From Celoporthe dispersa (lineage: Eukaryota > Ascomycota > Sordariomycetes > Diaporthales > Cryphonectriaceae): a DNA stretch of 64,000 nt. This document shows positions 34,241-45,685 of the stretch, piece after piece. Every line of letters starts with the position of its first letter. The stretch's first letter is position 1. The position numbers and the translations under genes were made by a program. The notes below the pieces were generated by a model. It ran no database searches, was not told the DNA's origin, and saw only the letters and a list, made by a program, of their open reading frames with translations. The stretch spans positions 992,501 to 1,056,500 of the forward strand of contig WAID01000005.1 of the NCBI GenBank assembly GCA_016584495.1. Direction: 5' to 3'.

Positions 34241-35262
34241 GGCTTGAGGCATCGACCTGACGCAGACAGCCTGGGCGACTTCTGACCCGACTGTGACGTT
34301 GTACTCTGAATAATCACTGTTGTTGGCGCAGAGACGGAATATACTTTGGCTCAAAGGCTCTACAATGTTACGTGGACTGACTTCGAGACATGATACAGCA
34401 AAGGACCAGTCCAGCGGAGACAAAGACTTGTAGGCTGACCTGGAACATAATCATACTTGGGCGGTGGCATACTGTTTTTCCAAGGCTGTCTGTGCTGGTA
34501 CCTGTGGATTAGCACTCACATATACGAGTCTTTTAATCGGGCTTGGTCTTCCAGAGACATGAACGGGATAGTTGGAACATGGCGCTGCACCGGAGACTCG
34601 GTAGTCTTCCATGAATGGATAAATCTAGTGTCGGACAAAGTTTGGTGGCTCGCAACTCGTGGGAGACCTAAGTAGGCAGCTAGGGAGGCCAAATGCCCTC
34701 AGTTGATTCAGAAACCCGTGTTTTTACTTGATTTTTTTTGTTTTTGTTTTTTTTTACCCCGTCGTATTGCATCCTTTGTGCAGTTATCGGCGTGAGGCCA
34801 AACAGGTGATAAACACGTGAGATTGCTGGTGGCTGTGGCTGGCAGGGGTGAGCGGTAGGCTGCATGTCACTACAACAAACGCGCTCTCCTACAGCTCAGA
34901 ACAGTCGCCGTCTCTCTCTTCTCTCTTTCTCGTCTACCCCCAAATTTGTCCCTGGCAGCAGGTGCCAACTGTGCGTTCAGAAAGAAAGAAAGAAAGAGAG
35001 AGAAAAAGAGGCAGCAGCAAAATCGTAATCTCGGGGACCGCACCTTCCCCGAAAACCACATTTGTTTGGTATGCGTCCTGCCTCCTTCCCTCCCTCCGCA
35101 TTCGTCTGGCGCGCGTGCTTCTTCCTTCCTGCCCATCACTATCGTGAACCCATCTTTCTCTCCGAAGCCGTGCAAGGTCGCAATCTGTTCCGCCAGCGTT
35201 GACTTTTTTTACGCGTATAGTCGCCACCGCTTCATCCTCGTTCCTTTACATCGCCAGACAAG
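34241..35262. other. intergenic with GA-repeat in a 5' leader
   Basis: About 1 kb. A GAAA/GA-rich repeat at 34979-35010 and flanking CT-rich tracts (34905-34935, 35085-35160) lie upstream of the 35.3-kb start codon and look like its promoter or leader. No gene recognised in the rest. Confidence 0.5.
34979..35010. repeat. GAAA/GA simple repeat
   Basis: Repeated GAAA units passing into GA units, about 250-280 bases before the 35.3-kb start codon, probably in its promoter or leader. Confidence 0.85.
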
Positions 35263-36596
35263 ATGTCCGAGTGGGGTGCTGGCCAGCCTGAGGCCTTCGC
35301 CTCCGGAGTCCTGGGGCGGACAGGGAGGTGAGGGAGGTGAGGGAGGTGACGGCGCCTTCGCCATCGAGGACAGCGGCGTCGTCCTGGATGGAGATGGCTA
35401 CGAGGGTCTCGAGATGGCCGCCGACGAGAAGAAACCCAAGCGCGTCCGCAAGAAGGACGTGGAGCAGTAAGTCAAGTTGAATCCATCCATTCATTCATCC
35501 ATCCACACATCCCCGACGCAACGGTCCCTCCAGCCTCCTGTCCCACTACCACCAACTGTCACATCCCCCCATTTTCATTGCATCGTACGCGGCGGCGACA
35601 CCGTCTTGCTGACATGTTGACCTTTCTTTTTCATCGCAATCAGGCTGAAGACCGACCGAGAGAACGGCGAGGAGAAATTCGTCTCCATCTGGCAGCGGTC
35701 TGGCAAGAACGACCCCCTGCGGGCTTTTGTCGACAAGTTTCCCCGCAACGCCGCCATGGCCTTCAGCGAGGTGTGGAAGAAAGAGCTCGAGAATGAGGGA
35801 AGCTTCGCGGCCCTGGTCATCGAGGACGAGCACCTGGACCCCTACAAGCGCCTGCTCGACTGGATCAACCAGTGTGTCGATGAGGGCAATGACATCAAGT
35901 TTCCTGAGGTGAGCCAACCCAGACAAGCCGGTATACAACTCTCTACTGTCAAAGAGACAGAGCTGACCCTTGGGGGGTCGTCCGCACAGATTGAGGACGA
36001 GGAGAACGCTCTGAACATCCTGCTCGACATCATCGTCGTGGCCAACCGGCTCAAGATCCCCGAGATGTCCCTGCAGGAGGGCCTAAAGAAGAGAGCCATG
36101 AAGTACGCACGCAAGGGCCTCATCGACCTCGATTACGTCGAGCGCCTGTACGACGAGGGCCACTTCCAGTACCTAGGCCCCTCCGAGGCTCTCCGGGAGG
36201 CCGCCTCCGCCAGCATCTTCGAGGCCTGGTGGACGCGCAAGTTGGACGAGTCTGAGTACGATGAGTACTGTTCCTTCATCGAGCAGATGAGAGTCATGTT
36301 TCCCAAACTAGACGAGGACCTGAACAAGCGCTTCGATGACAAGAAGGAACACATCGAGAAGAAGAAGGCCGAGAAGAAAGCCCAACAGGCTGCGCCCGGC
36401 AGCGGTGGCAACAAGGGCGCGGACGGTGGATGGGGTTTCGGCTGCCGCCGCTGCTGTTGATGGCAGTGCCGAGTGGGGTGGTGCCGACGAGGGCGCCACC
36501 GCTGCTGGTGCTGCTGGCATGGACGACCATGGCAGCACAAACGAGGGCGGCGCATCTGCCTGGGACGCCACCACCGACAACTACCATGGCTGGTAA
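35263..36596 (+). CDS. conserved hypothetical protein, weak BTB/POZ-like core
   Basis: Predicted acidic protein of about 357 residues. Exons: 35263-35466, 35644-35908, 35990-36596 (introns GTAAGT...ATCAG and GTGAGC...GCACAG). The N-terminus is Gly/Glu-rich with a likely nuclear signal (KKPKRVRKK). Residues about 70-250 are helical; the pattern from DPLRAFVDKFPRN through LLDIIVVANRLKIPEM resembles a BTB/POZ-type layout, but the match is weak. A Lys/Glu coiled coil (KKEHIEKKKAEKKAQQ) follows, then a Gly/Ala/Trp-rich tail ending DNYHGW. Two single-base disruptions are inferred: an extra base near 35305-35306 and one in the G4 run at 36432-36435. Correcting both gives a consistent frame and intron phases. 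Without the second correction the protein would end early at CRRCC. Confidence 0.6.
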
Positions 36597-37403
36597 CTTG
36601 CGCGTCAGTGCCTGCTTCCGACGGCATGCCCCGACATGAGCACCGGCCTCTTGTGTAACAGATATCTATTTCAGGGGACCTGACCTTTCATGAGTCACAA
36701 TGTACGTTGGGTCTGGGGGGACAAAAAAGTGGAGGTCGTTTTGCACCTATGTACCTATGTAATAGCACCCTGGAATGTCAACATGGTCATTGTACTACTG
36801 ACTATACAGACGCTCCCCTCGCCGCCTGATTCATTGTCTCTTGGTGTGGAGTGCATGACAGATGTGTCATGAGGAGGACGTCGGCGTTAAGCACTCGCCA
36901 CACCGGCGGCAACACGTCCACGCAGCTCACGGGGCGCAGATCATGGCTTCGCCCCCATCTTCCTCCGAGCCGAGATCCACAACTTTGCTCTTCACCCAAT
37001 AACAGCCCATACTTTGTTACCCTCTACAGGGATACTCCCAAGACTTTCGACTCTGTAATATGCCAAACAAGTGGCCATCGGCTCTATCCGAGGTTCTGCT
37101 ACGCACTCGCTTGCTCATCTAGCCCGTCATGCGCCAGGAGGTAGCCCGGTTTTTGGGATGCCTCCCAAGCAAATACATACACACGTTTATATATATATCT
37201 GCGTTGACACCGACATTGCTCTGGGGTTGAGAAGATGTACCTAGACAATTCAATCTCTCCTCTTCTTGCAAGTTGCAGATTTTTTTTTCTCCCTCTCTTC
37301 AAGAAATCGTTGTCATCCTAGCGACAAAGCCAACATTTTGAAGCTCTACACTCTCTAAAACCAAAAAAGACAACAACAAAAAGCCATTACCACTACCACC
37401 ACC
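36597..37403. other. intergenic, upstream of the His-rich gene
   Basis: About 800 bases with no gene. The last 150 bases hold CT-rich tracts, an A-rich leader and CACC repeats just before the start codon, as expected for a highly transcribed fungal gene. Confidence 0.45.
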
Positions 37404-37872
37404 ATGACCCTTCTCAGTTTCGGGCACCACCATCACCAACATGGGCCGCCACACGGCGGTTTTGGGCCCCAAGAATCACATGGATTCGGCCCGCGACACT
37501 ACGGACACGGAGGGCCACCCCCTCCTCCCCCACCGCCAGCAGAATCTCACAACGGTTTCCACGCCCAGCACCAGGGCCATCGCGGCGGCCACCACCACGG
37601 TCACCACCACCACCACGCTCCTCAGGGTCTTGGACCATTTCAGGGCGCACCACGACTGAACTCGCCGCCTGGAATGATGTATCATAATCATCATCATCAT
37701 CACCACCACCACGGGCATCACCAGGGTGGCCCCCTGCAGCCGCCTTTCGGCCAGCTTGAGTTTGGTGGAAGGGGGAGGGCATGGGCATGGGCCCGGACAC
37801 GGACCTGGTCCCCAAGGGCATCATGGCCGCCACCGTGGAGGACACATGGGACACCGCGGAGGGCCGCGATAA
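37404..37872 (+). CDS. His/Gly-rich low-complexity protein
   Basis: Predicted protein of about 155 residues composed mainly of His, Gly, Pro and Gln. It has several His clusters (up to eight in a row near residues 95-105) and a Pro8 run. No signal peptide or known domain is visible. Such composition can bind Ni, Zn or Cu ions, but binding is inferred. The frame changes in the G5 run at 37771-37775; removing one base keeps the GH/HH pattern through to a TAA at 37870-37872, whereas the uncorrected frame becomes Trp/Arg-rich and runs on to 37934. The start context (CACCACCATGA) is good. The encoding CAC/CAT repeat makes the locus prone to length change. Confidence 0.6.
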
Positions 37873-38436
37873 AGGGTGTCTCTCCACCCGCAGGGCTAGG
37901 GCTCTCAGCTGCGATGATCGAGGACGGCGTTTAGGAGGAGTTTGTGGAAAGGCCGGGGACAGCGATAAACCAGGAGGTCTAAGAGAAACCCAGGCGGCTG
38001 GGTTTTGCTGCCCGTGGTCTCTGCATACTATCACACGGCGCCTGGAGTTCTAGGGAAGTATTACCGGCTCGTTTTCTCATGCATATGATGGATATGCTGC
38101 TGCTCAAACATAAAATAACAATAAATAATAAAAAAAAAGTTGATTTATTTTGTAATTCATGCAGTCTCCTCGGAATTATGTGCTTCTGCTTCTTCATTCA
38201 CTCTTTACCTCCAACTGCGATGATTTGGCGGTGTTGTACTTAGCTGTGCAGGTCAGTGTGGAGACGGAAACACCTGCAGCACCAGGCCCGGCCCTGGCAC
38301 GCTACGGAACCTCACCCGCTGGCCGATGAACCGTCATGCCGCTGTTCCTTCTCCAGCAGAGCCCACCAAGCACGTTCGTTATCAAATGACCTGAAATACC
38401 TGTCCCCGAGAGCAGCCGTGGTCCCACACACCCGCC
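37873..38436. other. intergenic
   Basis: About 560 bases between the His-rich gene and the SDR gene, with an AT-rich patch at 38100-38150. No coding signal recognised. Confidence 0.45.
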
Positions 38437-39241
38437 ATGTCGCAACATGCAGCAGCACCAAAACCCGTGGTTTTCATCACAGGCGCATCCTCCGGTCTCG
38501 GCCGCGCATTCTTCGACCACTTTGCCAAGGACCAACCAGCCTCGCCCTGCACCGTCGTCGGCGTGGACAGACGGCCCTGGACCGAGGAGGCAGGGGGAGG
38601 AACACGCGTCCTACCGCCCCGGCGGCTCGTCCATCTACGCCCAGCTAGATGTCACCTCGCCACCCGAGGAGCAGGGAGGCCCTCGTCCGCCGGCACATCG
38701 GCGAGACAGCTCCCATCTCCCTCGTCGTCCACTGCGCCGGCGTGCGCGGCCTCGTCCCTCACGTCCCCATCAGGAGCTCAGGCGAAGTCGCCTCCGCCGA
38801 GACCCTGGACGCCATGGACGCCGCCACGCTCCTGCGCACGTACGAGGTCAACGTGGTCGGCACCTTCAACGTCCTGACCTCCGTCCTGCCGAACCTGCGG
38901 CTGGCGGCACGACAAGGGCTGGCCCCCAAGGTCATGGTGCTCTCCTCGCGCATGGGCAGCATCGCCGCCAATACTGCGGGGGTGGGTATGCGTACCGCGC
39001 GAGCAAGGCAGCGCTGAACGCCGTGCTGCGGAGCATGAGCATCGATGTGCCCGAGGTGTTCTTTTGCCCTGGTGCACCCGGGCAGGGTGGAGACGGGGCT
39101 CGTGGCAGTCAGGGAGGACGGGGCCATCAGTGTCGAGGAGAGCGTGAAGGATGTGTTGGGGCTGCTGGAGAGCTTTGCGCCCGGGGGGACCTGAGCAGTG
39201 GCTGTTTTGTGGACAGGTTTGGGGAGACAATTCGGTGGTGA
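38437..39241 (+). CDS. short-chain dehydrogenase/reductase, five apparent frameshifts
   Basis: NAD(P)-dependent short-chain dehydrogenase of about 267 residues, normal length for the family. Visible landmarks: cofactor loop TGASSGLGRAFF (about residues 15-26), NVVGTFNV, the catalytic Ser in VLSSRMGS, the YxxxK pair in YRASK, HPGRVETG, and a C-terminal FVDRFGETIRW. These motifs lie in three different frames. Five single-base changes are needed, all at homopolymers: 38593-38597 (extra G), 38674-38676 (extra G), 38978-38982 (missing G), 39062-39065 (extra T) and 39183-39188 (missing G). After them the length is an exact number of codons. It is either a young pseudogene or, more likely given the same pattern elsewhere, a victim of sequence error. 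Substrate unknown. Confidence 0.75.
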
Positions 39242-39996
39242 CGGCGAAGACACCGATCCTGTGAGCTGGAGCTTGTGTTTATGCCCAGAACAATCTCGAG
39301 TGCGCCTCTCGATAGTTTCCTCGAGCTCGCCGTCGAGATGAAGAAATATGAAGCATGGTGGAGGTCCAAGGAGCTGGTAATTAGGTACGAGTATGTCTTT
39401 GGAGGGGGTGTGAGGCGGTGCTGCCCTGCTGTGAGAGGTCAGGGGGGGTCTGGGTTTAGGATAGACAGCATTTTGAGCATGAAATGAGCGAAGAACCAAG
39501 GTCGATAATTCACAGTCTCGTTGGTGGTTTATAATTATAACTGGAAATTCCAGGGTTAGGGCACACAACGCTCCGTCTTTCCACAGTTTCTTATCGTCAA
39601 AACTTTTGTAGGTCATAACACCCGGCCAAGAACAGGATCCACGACTAACTTCTCTTCATCTGGTTCTTGGGGGAAAGAAATAAGCTCTCCTTTCTTTGCA
39701 TCTGATCCGGGCTCACCGGCGGCAGCAATTCGAAAATTATAGGCGGCCGAAACAAGACTGAGGAGAAGCTGAACCAAGGTTGACCGGCATCGGAGTCGCT
39801 ACACCAACATCCACTCTTTGATTGTGAGCAACATGACGCTCATACTCTTATAAACTCCCCTTGCTATGGCTCATGACTTACTCAGTCCCCTCCAGTATTG
39901 AGACTGTTCTCTGCTCTGTCACTCTCAGCACGCAGAGTCGCCACCGGGAATCCTGAGTACTCAAAGTCCAATCGATCACGGCGCAAACCGCAAAGA
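39242..39996. other. intergenic, promoter of the reductase gene
   Basis: About 750 bases. AT-rich patches occur near 39520-39545 and 39735. An in-frame upstream extension of the 40-kb gene begins with TTG only, so no gene is called here. Confidence 0.45.
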
Positions 39997-41131
39997 ATGG
40001 ACACCTCATCTGGGCGGAAAGCCAACGTGCTGCTGGTTGGCAGCGGCGGGGTGGGAACGATGGCGGCATACGCGCTCGAGAAGGGCGGTATGGCCAGCGT
40101 CACGGCTGTCCTGCGTTCCAACTTCTCAGTCGTCAAGGACCAAGGTTTCTCTATAGACTCTCTCGAGCACGGCGAGGTGAGGAACTGGAAACCAGGCAAG
40201 AGTGAGAGGCCATCCGGCGACGAACCACCTCGTTCCCACGCGGAGTAGTGTTGGCTGACCAGATTCTCCCCAAGTTCGCAACACAATGCCCAACGTGGTA
40301 GACGAGGAGCTGGATCCGTACGATTTTGTGGTTGTCGCCACAAAGAACATCGCGGACATCCCGCCCTCCACGGCAGAAGTGATTACACCAGCCATTACAC
40401 CGAGCCACACGGCCATCGTCCTCCTACAGAACGGACTCAACATCGAGCGGCCCATCATCACCGCCTTCCCCTCGAACCCAGTCCTCTCCGGCATCTCCGT
40501 CATCGGCGCGAGCGAATCCCCCCACGGCACCATCCTGCACGACAACCCGGACATCTCCTACATCGGAGCCTTCGACAACCCCAACATCCCCCGCGAGGTC
40601 TCCGTCGCCGCCGCAAAGAAGTTCGTCGGCCTCTACAGCGCCTGCCCGGCCGTCAGCTGCACCTACGAGGAGGACGTCCCGTTCGGCCGCTGGAAGAAGC
40701 TCCTCTACAACGCCAGCTTCAACAGCACCGCGGCCGTCCTGCGCATGGACGTGTCCCGCATGCGCGCCAGCGAGCACGTTATCGACGAGCTGGTGCGGCC
40801 CGTCATGCTGGAGATCGTGGCCGTGGCCAAGGCGAGGGGTGTGGAGCTGCCGTTGAGCCTGGCCGAGGATATCATCACGATTGATCTCTACGACACGTTC
40901 TTCAAGCCGAGCATGTATCAGGACATCGAGAAGGGCAACTTCACCGAGTTTGAGAATATTATCGGCGAGCCGCTACGGGAGGCGGAGAGGCTGGGGGTGG
41001 CCGCGCCGACGCTTAAGGTGCTCTATGCCCTTTTGAAGGGGCTGCAGTTCCAGACTAAGGAGGCGAGGGGCCTGGTGGAGGTGCCACTGAAGAACACGAC
41101 GGGTCTGAAGTATGGTGATAAGAAGGAGTAG
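39997..41131 (+). CDS. 2-dehydropantoate 2-reductase family protein (ApbA/PanE)
   Basis: NADPH-dependent ketopantoate-reductase-like enzyme of 353 residues; the family makes pantoate for coenzyme A, but fungi carry several paralogues with other or unknown substrates. Exons: 39997-40201 and 40275-41131, intron GTGAGA...CCAAG with branch site GGCTGAC, phase 1. The Rossmann loop VLLVGSGGVGTMAAYAL lies at about residues 10-26. VVVATKN and LLQNGLN match the ketopantoate-reductase N-domain, and the C-domain includes KKLLYNASFN with the conserved Lys and Asn, then a helical bundle. A nearby GC-AG splice alternative was considered, but the GT donor fits phase and family better. It is intact, unlike the SDR just upstream. 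Confidence 0.85.
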
Positions 41132-43988
41132 AAGCGGCGAGGCGCTTCGTGGAATCAGAGCGGGCCGGAGGGGGGTGTTATCAGAAAGGCGGAGGATTTG
41201 AGGCTGTCTTGTTAGACTTTGCCATGTAGCATCGGCTTAAATGGTATGTTAAAGTGATACGCCGTCTCCCGTACCCTGAGCAGCTGGAATACCAAAAGAA
41301 ATTTCTCTACATGAAATCTAAGTCTAGGGTAAGTTGAGAATAGACTGAGTCATTCAACTTACCCTGGACCATGAATCAAGAATTGTGCATTCATTCCACG
41401 ATCAGAGGCTAAAGTGGGTCTCTTTCTCGCTCCCACGACAACATCTACAACGACTAAGTGACAGGTGTGTGTGGAGGTTTCCCGCTACATTACCTGCAAT
41501 CCCCTCTCTGTCTTTCTGTAGTCGAAAACTTGGTGCAGTCTTCGTTGCTCTTGTCGGATATTATACTATCGAGACTGCCAGGTCTAAGGATCAGCATCTC
41601 GTGTTGAAGGATGATGGGTAATAAGTGTGCATGGTAGGATTCGGTAGGAGTGGTGACAAGAAGTGATACTCACTGTCATACCGTCACTCTGTCCTATCTG
41701 GATGGCCCCCCTTTCGAAGATGGATTTAGCGGGATAGTGATGCTGAAGTCTGTATCTCGTTGTAATGAATGTAGACAGGGTTGCAATAAGTGCAGACCAG
41801 CCGAAAGCCTTAACCGAAGCAATGAAATATGAGCCAGGTCTTCCTTTCGGTAATTATATCCTCGGGTCGGAGGGCCCAGGATGCCTACCCCAACGTGGTG
41901 TGCATGCTGCTGCATAGTTTGTCGATGTAGAGAACGCGAGGCAAATATAGCAGGTATTCATGACACAGTCCTCGGTTTATCATGGCGAGCTCACCGCTCG
42001 ACAGGTCGGAGGCGAAATAAGAAGTCCTAGGAAGACCGTTGGATATCAGCATTCTAAGCTCCTTATTCTTTCTTCTTTTTGTCACTCTTTTTTCCTCTCT
42101 ATTTCTCTGCATGTCAATGGAGTAGATTAAAATTATATACTGCAGATTTTGGCAGCTTGTGCGGACAAGTACTAATCATGTTCTGGGCAAAATACATACC
42201 TAGGCCACAGCTGCTAAGTTATATTCGTTGAGTGTTTCTTGGTTCCGCCCGGAGCGTCCGGATATCGAACCGAGCGAATGAGGCTCGACTCAGCCCATTG
42301 CCGAACAAGCCACAAACAGCCGATCTCAGCGAGAGGAGCTTCAGTGAACGGTGGTTAAATGACGACGGTGATTTCTTAAATCATATACATCTCCACCATC
42401 GCTTCACCCTCCAGGGCTACGGTACCCTGTTTCACTCGCCGGACCAGAAGCAGGCCCGGCGAGGGCTACCTTGAAGAAAGTCTCGCAATAGCATCTTCTA
42501 ATCATAGAAACGAGCGTAGGATCCATCTCCACGCTTTCGGCTCTCGCACAAGATTGCTTTACCCATTTCGGAAACCCTTTGAGCCTATCTCGTTCTAGCC
42601 GGCATGTGAGCGTGAATGGACGCTCATCAACGGTTTCCCCACCAAGAAACCGCCTGTAAAGAATCCACACGCGTGGAGCCTATTGTCCGGTAGCTTAGCG
42701 CTATATGACCGGCACTCGGGCTATACTTGCCCTGCCTAGGTTGGCAATCGACCGTGAAGGATTGTTGTAGCCCCGACGCGTTGGTACGATAAGGTATGTC
42801 CTTGCGACTCCCCTCACATGGGGGCAATTCGTACGTACGACTGAGCTTTGTGGGGAAGGGGGGTCTATATTAGGAACCCATTCATTTGGCAGGGGAATGG
42901 GAGATCTGAGGAGGAATAAAGGGGGTTAGACCCACCCCTTGATGGCAGCACGGGGTGTGCTCCCTCCCCAGTGTCGGCGAAGAAGGAGTCCCATACCGAC
43001 GACATAATAATCTATTGTTCATCGAAAGGGCTAGCTTGGCTCCTCCAACAACGCCTCAGGATCAAGCTGGCAGTCTAGCGAGAGGTATACGGGTCATACG
43101 GGACAGGATTTATGCTAATGAATGGCATGTGGCGATTTTATCCTTGTCTCGTCACATGAGATGACCAACATATAATTAATCACTGTACAACCTACATCGT
43201 GTGTTCTTCTTTTACTAAAACGAAGAGAGAAAAAAAAAGAAGAAGAAGAAAAAGGAAGGATAGCAGTTCCTCTCACTCCTTCTTAGGCATCACATCTCAC
43301 ATAGTGACCCCATATACTTACCCAATGTGATGAGACACGGCCTTTCTTGTCACACGGCTGTCGCGTATTGGTTCTCAAGGCTCTGAAAGTTTATTTCCGC
43401 CCCTGACAGATCCGTGCCGATGCAGCAATGCCTGTCGACGGAGAGAAACAGCAGACTATTTCCGACCGTGACGTATCTGCCAGAGATCATTCATTTTCTG
43501 GTATACCTATGATACAGGGCCAGCTTTGCTGCCGCGGTCTGGGGTTATGTACGATTACGGCCGTACGGAGATCATCACAGTACTCATATTACTAACAAAA
43601 GGCGCCATGTTCCTCCCAGCGGTAAAGCTGCAGCATCCGCCACGGCAACGCTGGCCACGTGCGCGATGTGACCCCATCCCGGGCGCGAGCAGACCAGAAT
43701 GGTCGCGGATGGGGTGCCCTGAAAAAGGTTGCCGAAGGATCCAGGGCTGAAGCAGGATCCACACCTCTATCCTTGGTCGGTATTGGAGCGGCGCAGCCAA
43801 CAAAAGCATGGCCCCCCGGCATGGACAAGCTGCGACCCTCCCGACCAACAAAGAATGTTTGTCACACGGCTGGATCGGGAGCAGAATTCACATCGCCTCC
43901 ATATGACTGATTACAGCATAACGCTTGCAAAAAGACCATAGCCAGAGCGCGTGTCGGGCGCGGGACAAATCATGAGACTTGCGGATCC
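41132..43988. other. 2.9-kb gene-free region
   Basis: No gene could be supported. A purine tract lies at about 43229-43258. Minus-strand frames at 42404-42827 encode peptides of ordinary-looking composition but no domain I recognise. The size and lack of genes contrast with the dense neighbourhood; a degraded element or organellar insertion would need a database search to test. Confidence 0.5.
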
Positions 43989-45685
43989 ATGAATACCAAC
44001 AGCCAGACATCAATGGCGCTCCGGACGATAGTACACCCGGTCGTCAAGGACGACGCGAGCGTACGGCATGGTGGTGTACCGTTGCCGGCCGAGGATGAGT
44101 GGGCGGTGCACAAGCAGACCATCAGGCGCCTGTATCTGGACGAAAATATGACCCTGAAGCAGGTGGTGGACACCATGAAGAAGGACTACGGCTTCAGCGC
44201 GACGTGAGTGCCGCCGGCAGTCCTTGGGCTGAGCAACGTGAACGCATGTCATGTGTACGACGCTGGCTAACGGGGCTTGGGCAGGATCAAGACGTACAAG
44301 AGCCGCATGAGAGCCTGGGGATACCGCAAGAACATCACCCTGGAGGATGGACAGGCCGAGCACATCTCGCGGGTCCTCCAGAAGCAGCCATGGGGCTCGA
44401 GCGGCATCGTCCGCCTGGAGCACGGCGGCGTCGTCTCTCTGGACAGGCTGGCCATGCACCTCCGGCGCAGAAGACACCACGTGGAAGCCAGCCGAGGGCG
44501 CCAGGTCTCGCCGACGACACGATCGATCATATCCGCCAACATCAAGGCGCCTGAGATGTACTACATCCCGGAGGCGGTGGTGAGAAGCATCAGCGACTAC
44601 CACCAGGGACTCTGGGGGCCCAGAATCTCGACCGTGGAGCAGCTCAACACCATCAGGGATGAGCACAGCAGCTACACCCAGCTGAACCTTCTGGGCCACG
44701 GCATCCAGAGGGCTCTGCAGCAGAAGAAGCTGTCATACGCACTTGTCCTGATGCGACAGGCGCCCGAGGTGATCAGGATGCTGATCCAGCTCCAGCCCAT
44801 CCCGTTCATCACCAACTTCTTTATGTTTCTGTCCTGGGTGACAAATGGGTTCTTCCAGCTGCCCGAGGCCGAGCAGTTCACCAAGGTCATCAAGAGTCTG
44901 ATCCAATATGTGGCGACCTCGGCTGTTCAGGGCGCCGACCTGCCCTACGGCCATCCCCTCCGCCAGATATTCACACTCCTCATGAAGGCCGAGCCTCGTG
45001 AGCTCCCAGCAATAGCAAAGCAGGCCTTGCGGGTAAACTGCGAGTCCCTTGAGGCTTTGATCCAGGGTTCTCGGAAGAGCCATTACAACTTTGCCACGTG
45101 GATCGTCTACGGCAGGGAGGTGGGTTTTTTGAACCTGCCCCGAGGCCTCGGAATGGATATGGAACGGGCCCTGAAGGAATACAAGGAGATATACGGCGAG
45201 CATCAGTAAGTACTTACTCACCAGACATGTGTGTTGAGAGTCTCTGTCGGAGAACTAGCAACACCCACTTCTGCGCTGAAGAAACCGGAATGGCCTGCTT
45301 GCTGACACGATGAATCATCAGCGCATGGACAGAACACATGACCCAGCTATATGCCTGGTACCTTCACTACACAGACAGCGCAAAAGGGCTCAATCCTTAC
45401 CTAAACGACAGGATCATGGACCTATTCGAGGATCTACTCCGAGGCCAGACGAAGCTACGAGCAGATGTCCTCGAGTGGCTAGCAGCGGCCGCCGAAGCCC
45501 GCGACGAGCGCGAAAAAGCAGAAAGGTACATGCGCGAGCTCATAGAGATCGAGATAGATCACCCCCTCCGGCGTGCCGTCCTCGTCACCGACATCCTGAA
45601 ACTCGAAGGCTGGCTCACTGCGTGGGGCGAGGACGAGAAGGCCGCCGAGCTGGCGCGCTGGCGAATGGAGAAGTTCAACGTCTAG
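43989..45685 (+). CDS. Clr5-domain protein
   Basis: Predicted nuclear protein of 499 residues with an N-terminal Clr5 domain (about residues 38-88: EWAVHKQTIRRLYLDENMT...TYKSRMRAWGYRKN), a short helix-turn-helix-like fungal domain named after S. pombe Clr5 and linked to chromatin silencing. Exons: 43989-44203, 44285-45205, 45322-45685; all phases agree. After a basic stretch (LRRRRHHVEASRGR) the rest is helical with no known domain, resembling the uncharacterised C-terminal region common in filamentous-fungal Clr5 proteins. The final third has Asp/Glu/Arg-rich helices that could be TPR-like. A regulatory role over neighbouring accessory genes is possible but only inferred from position. Confidence 0.85.

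Noticed and set aside
40195..40274. GC-AG intron in the ketopantoate-reductase-like gene
   Set aside because: A standard GT donor six bases downstream gives the right phase and a more family-like junction (IRNTMP).
42404..42827. Minus-strand frames in the 41-44 kb gap considered as a gene
   Set aside because: No domain recognised and no splice logic joining the pieces; kept only as a low-interest finding.
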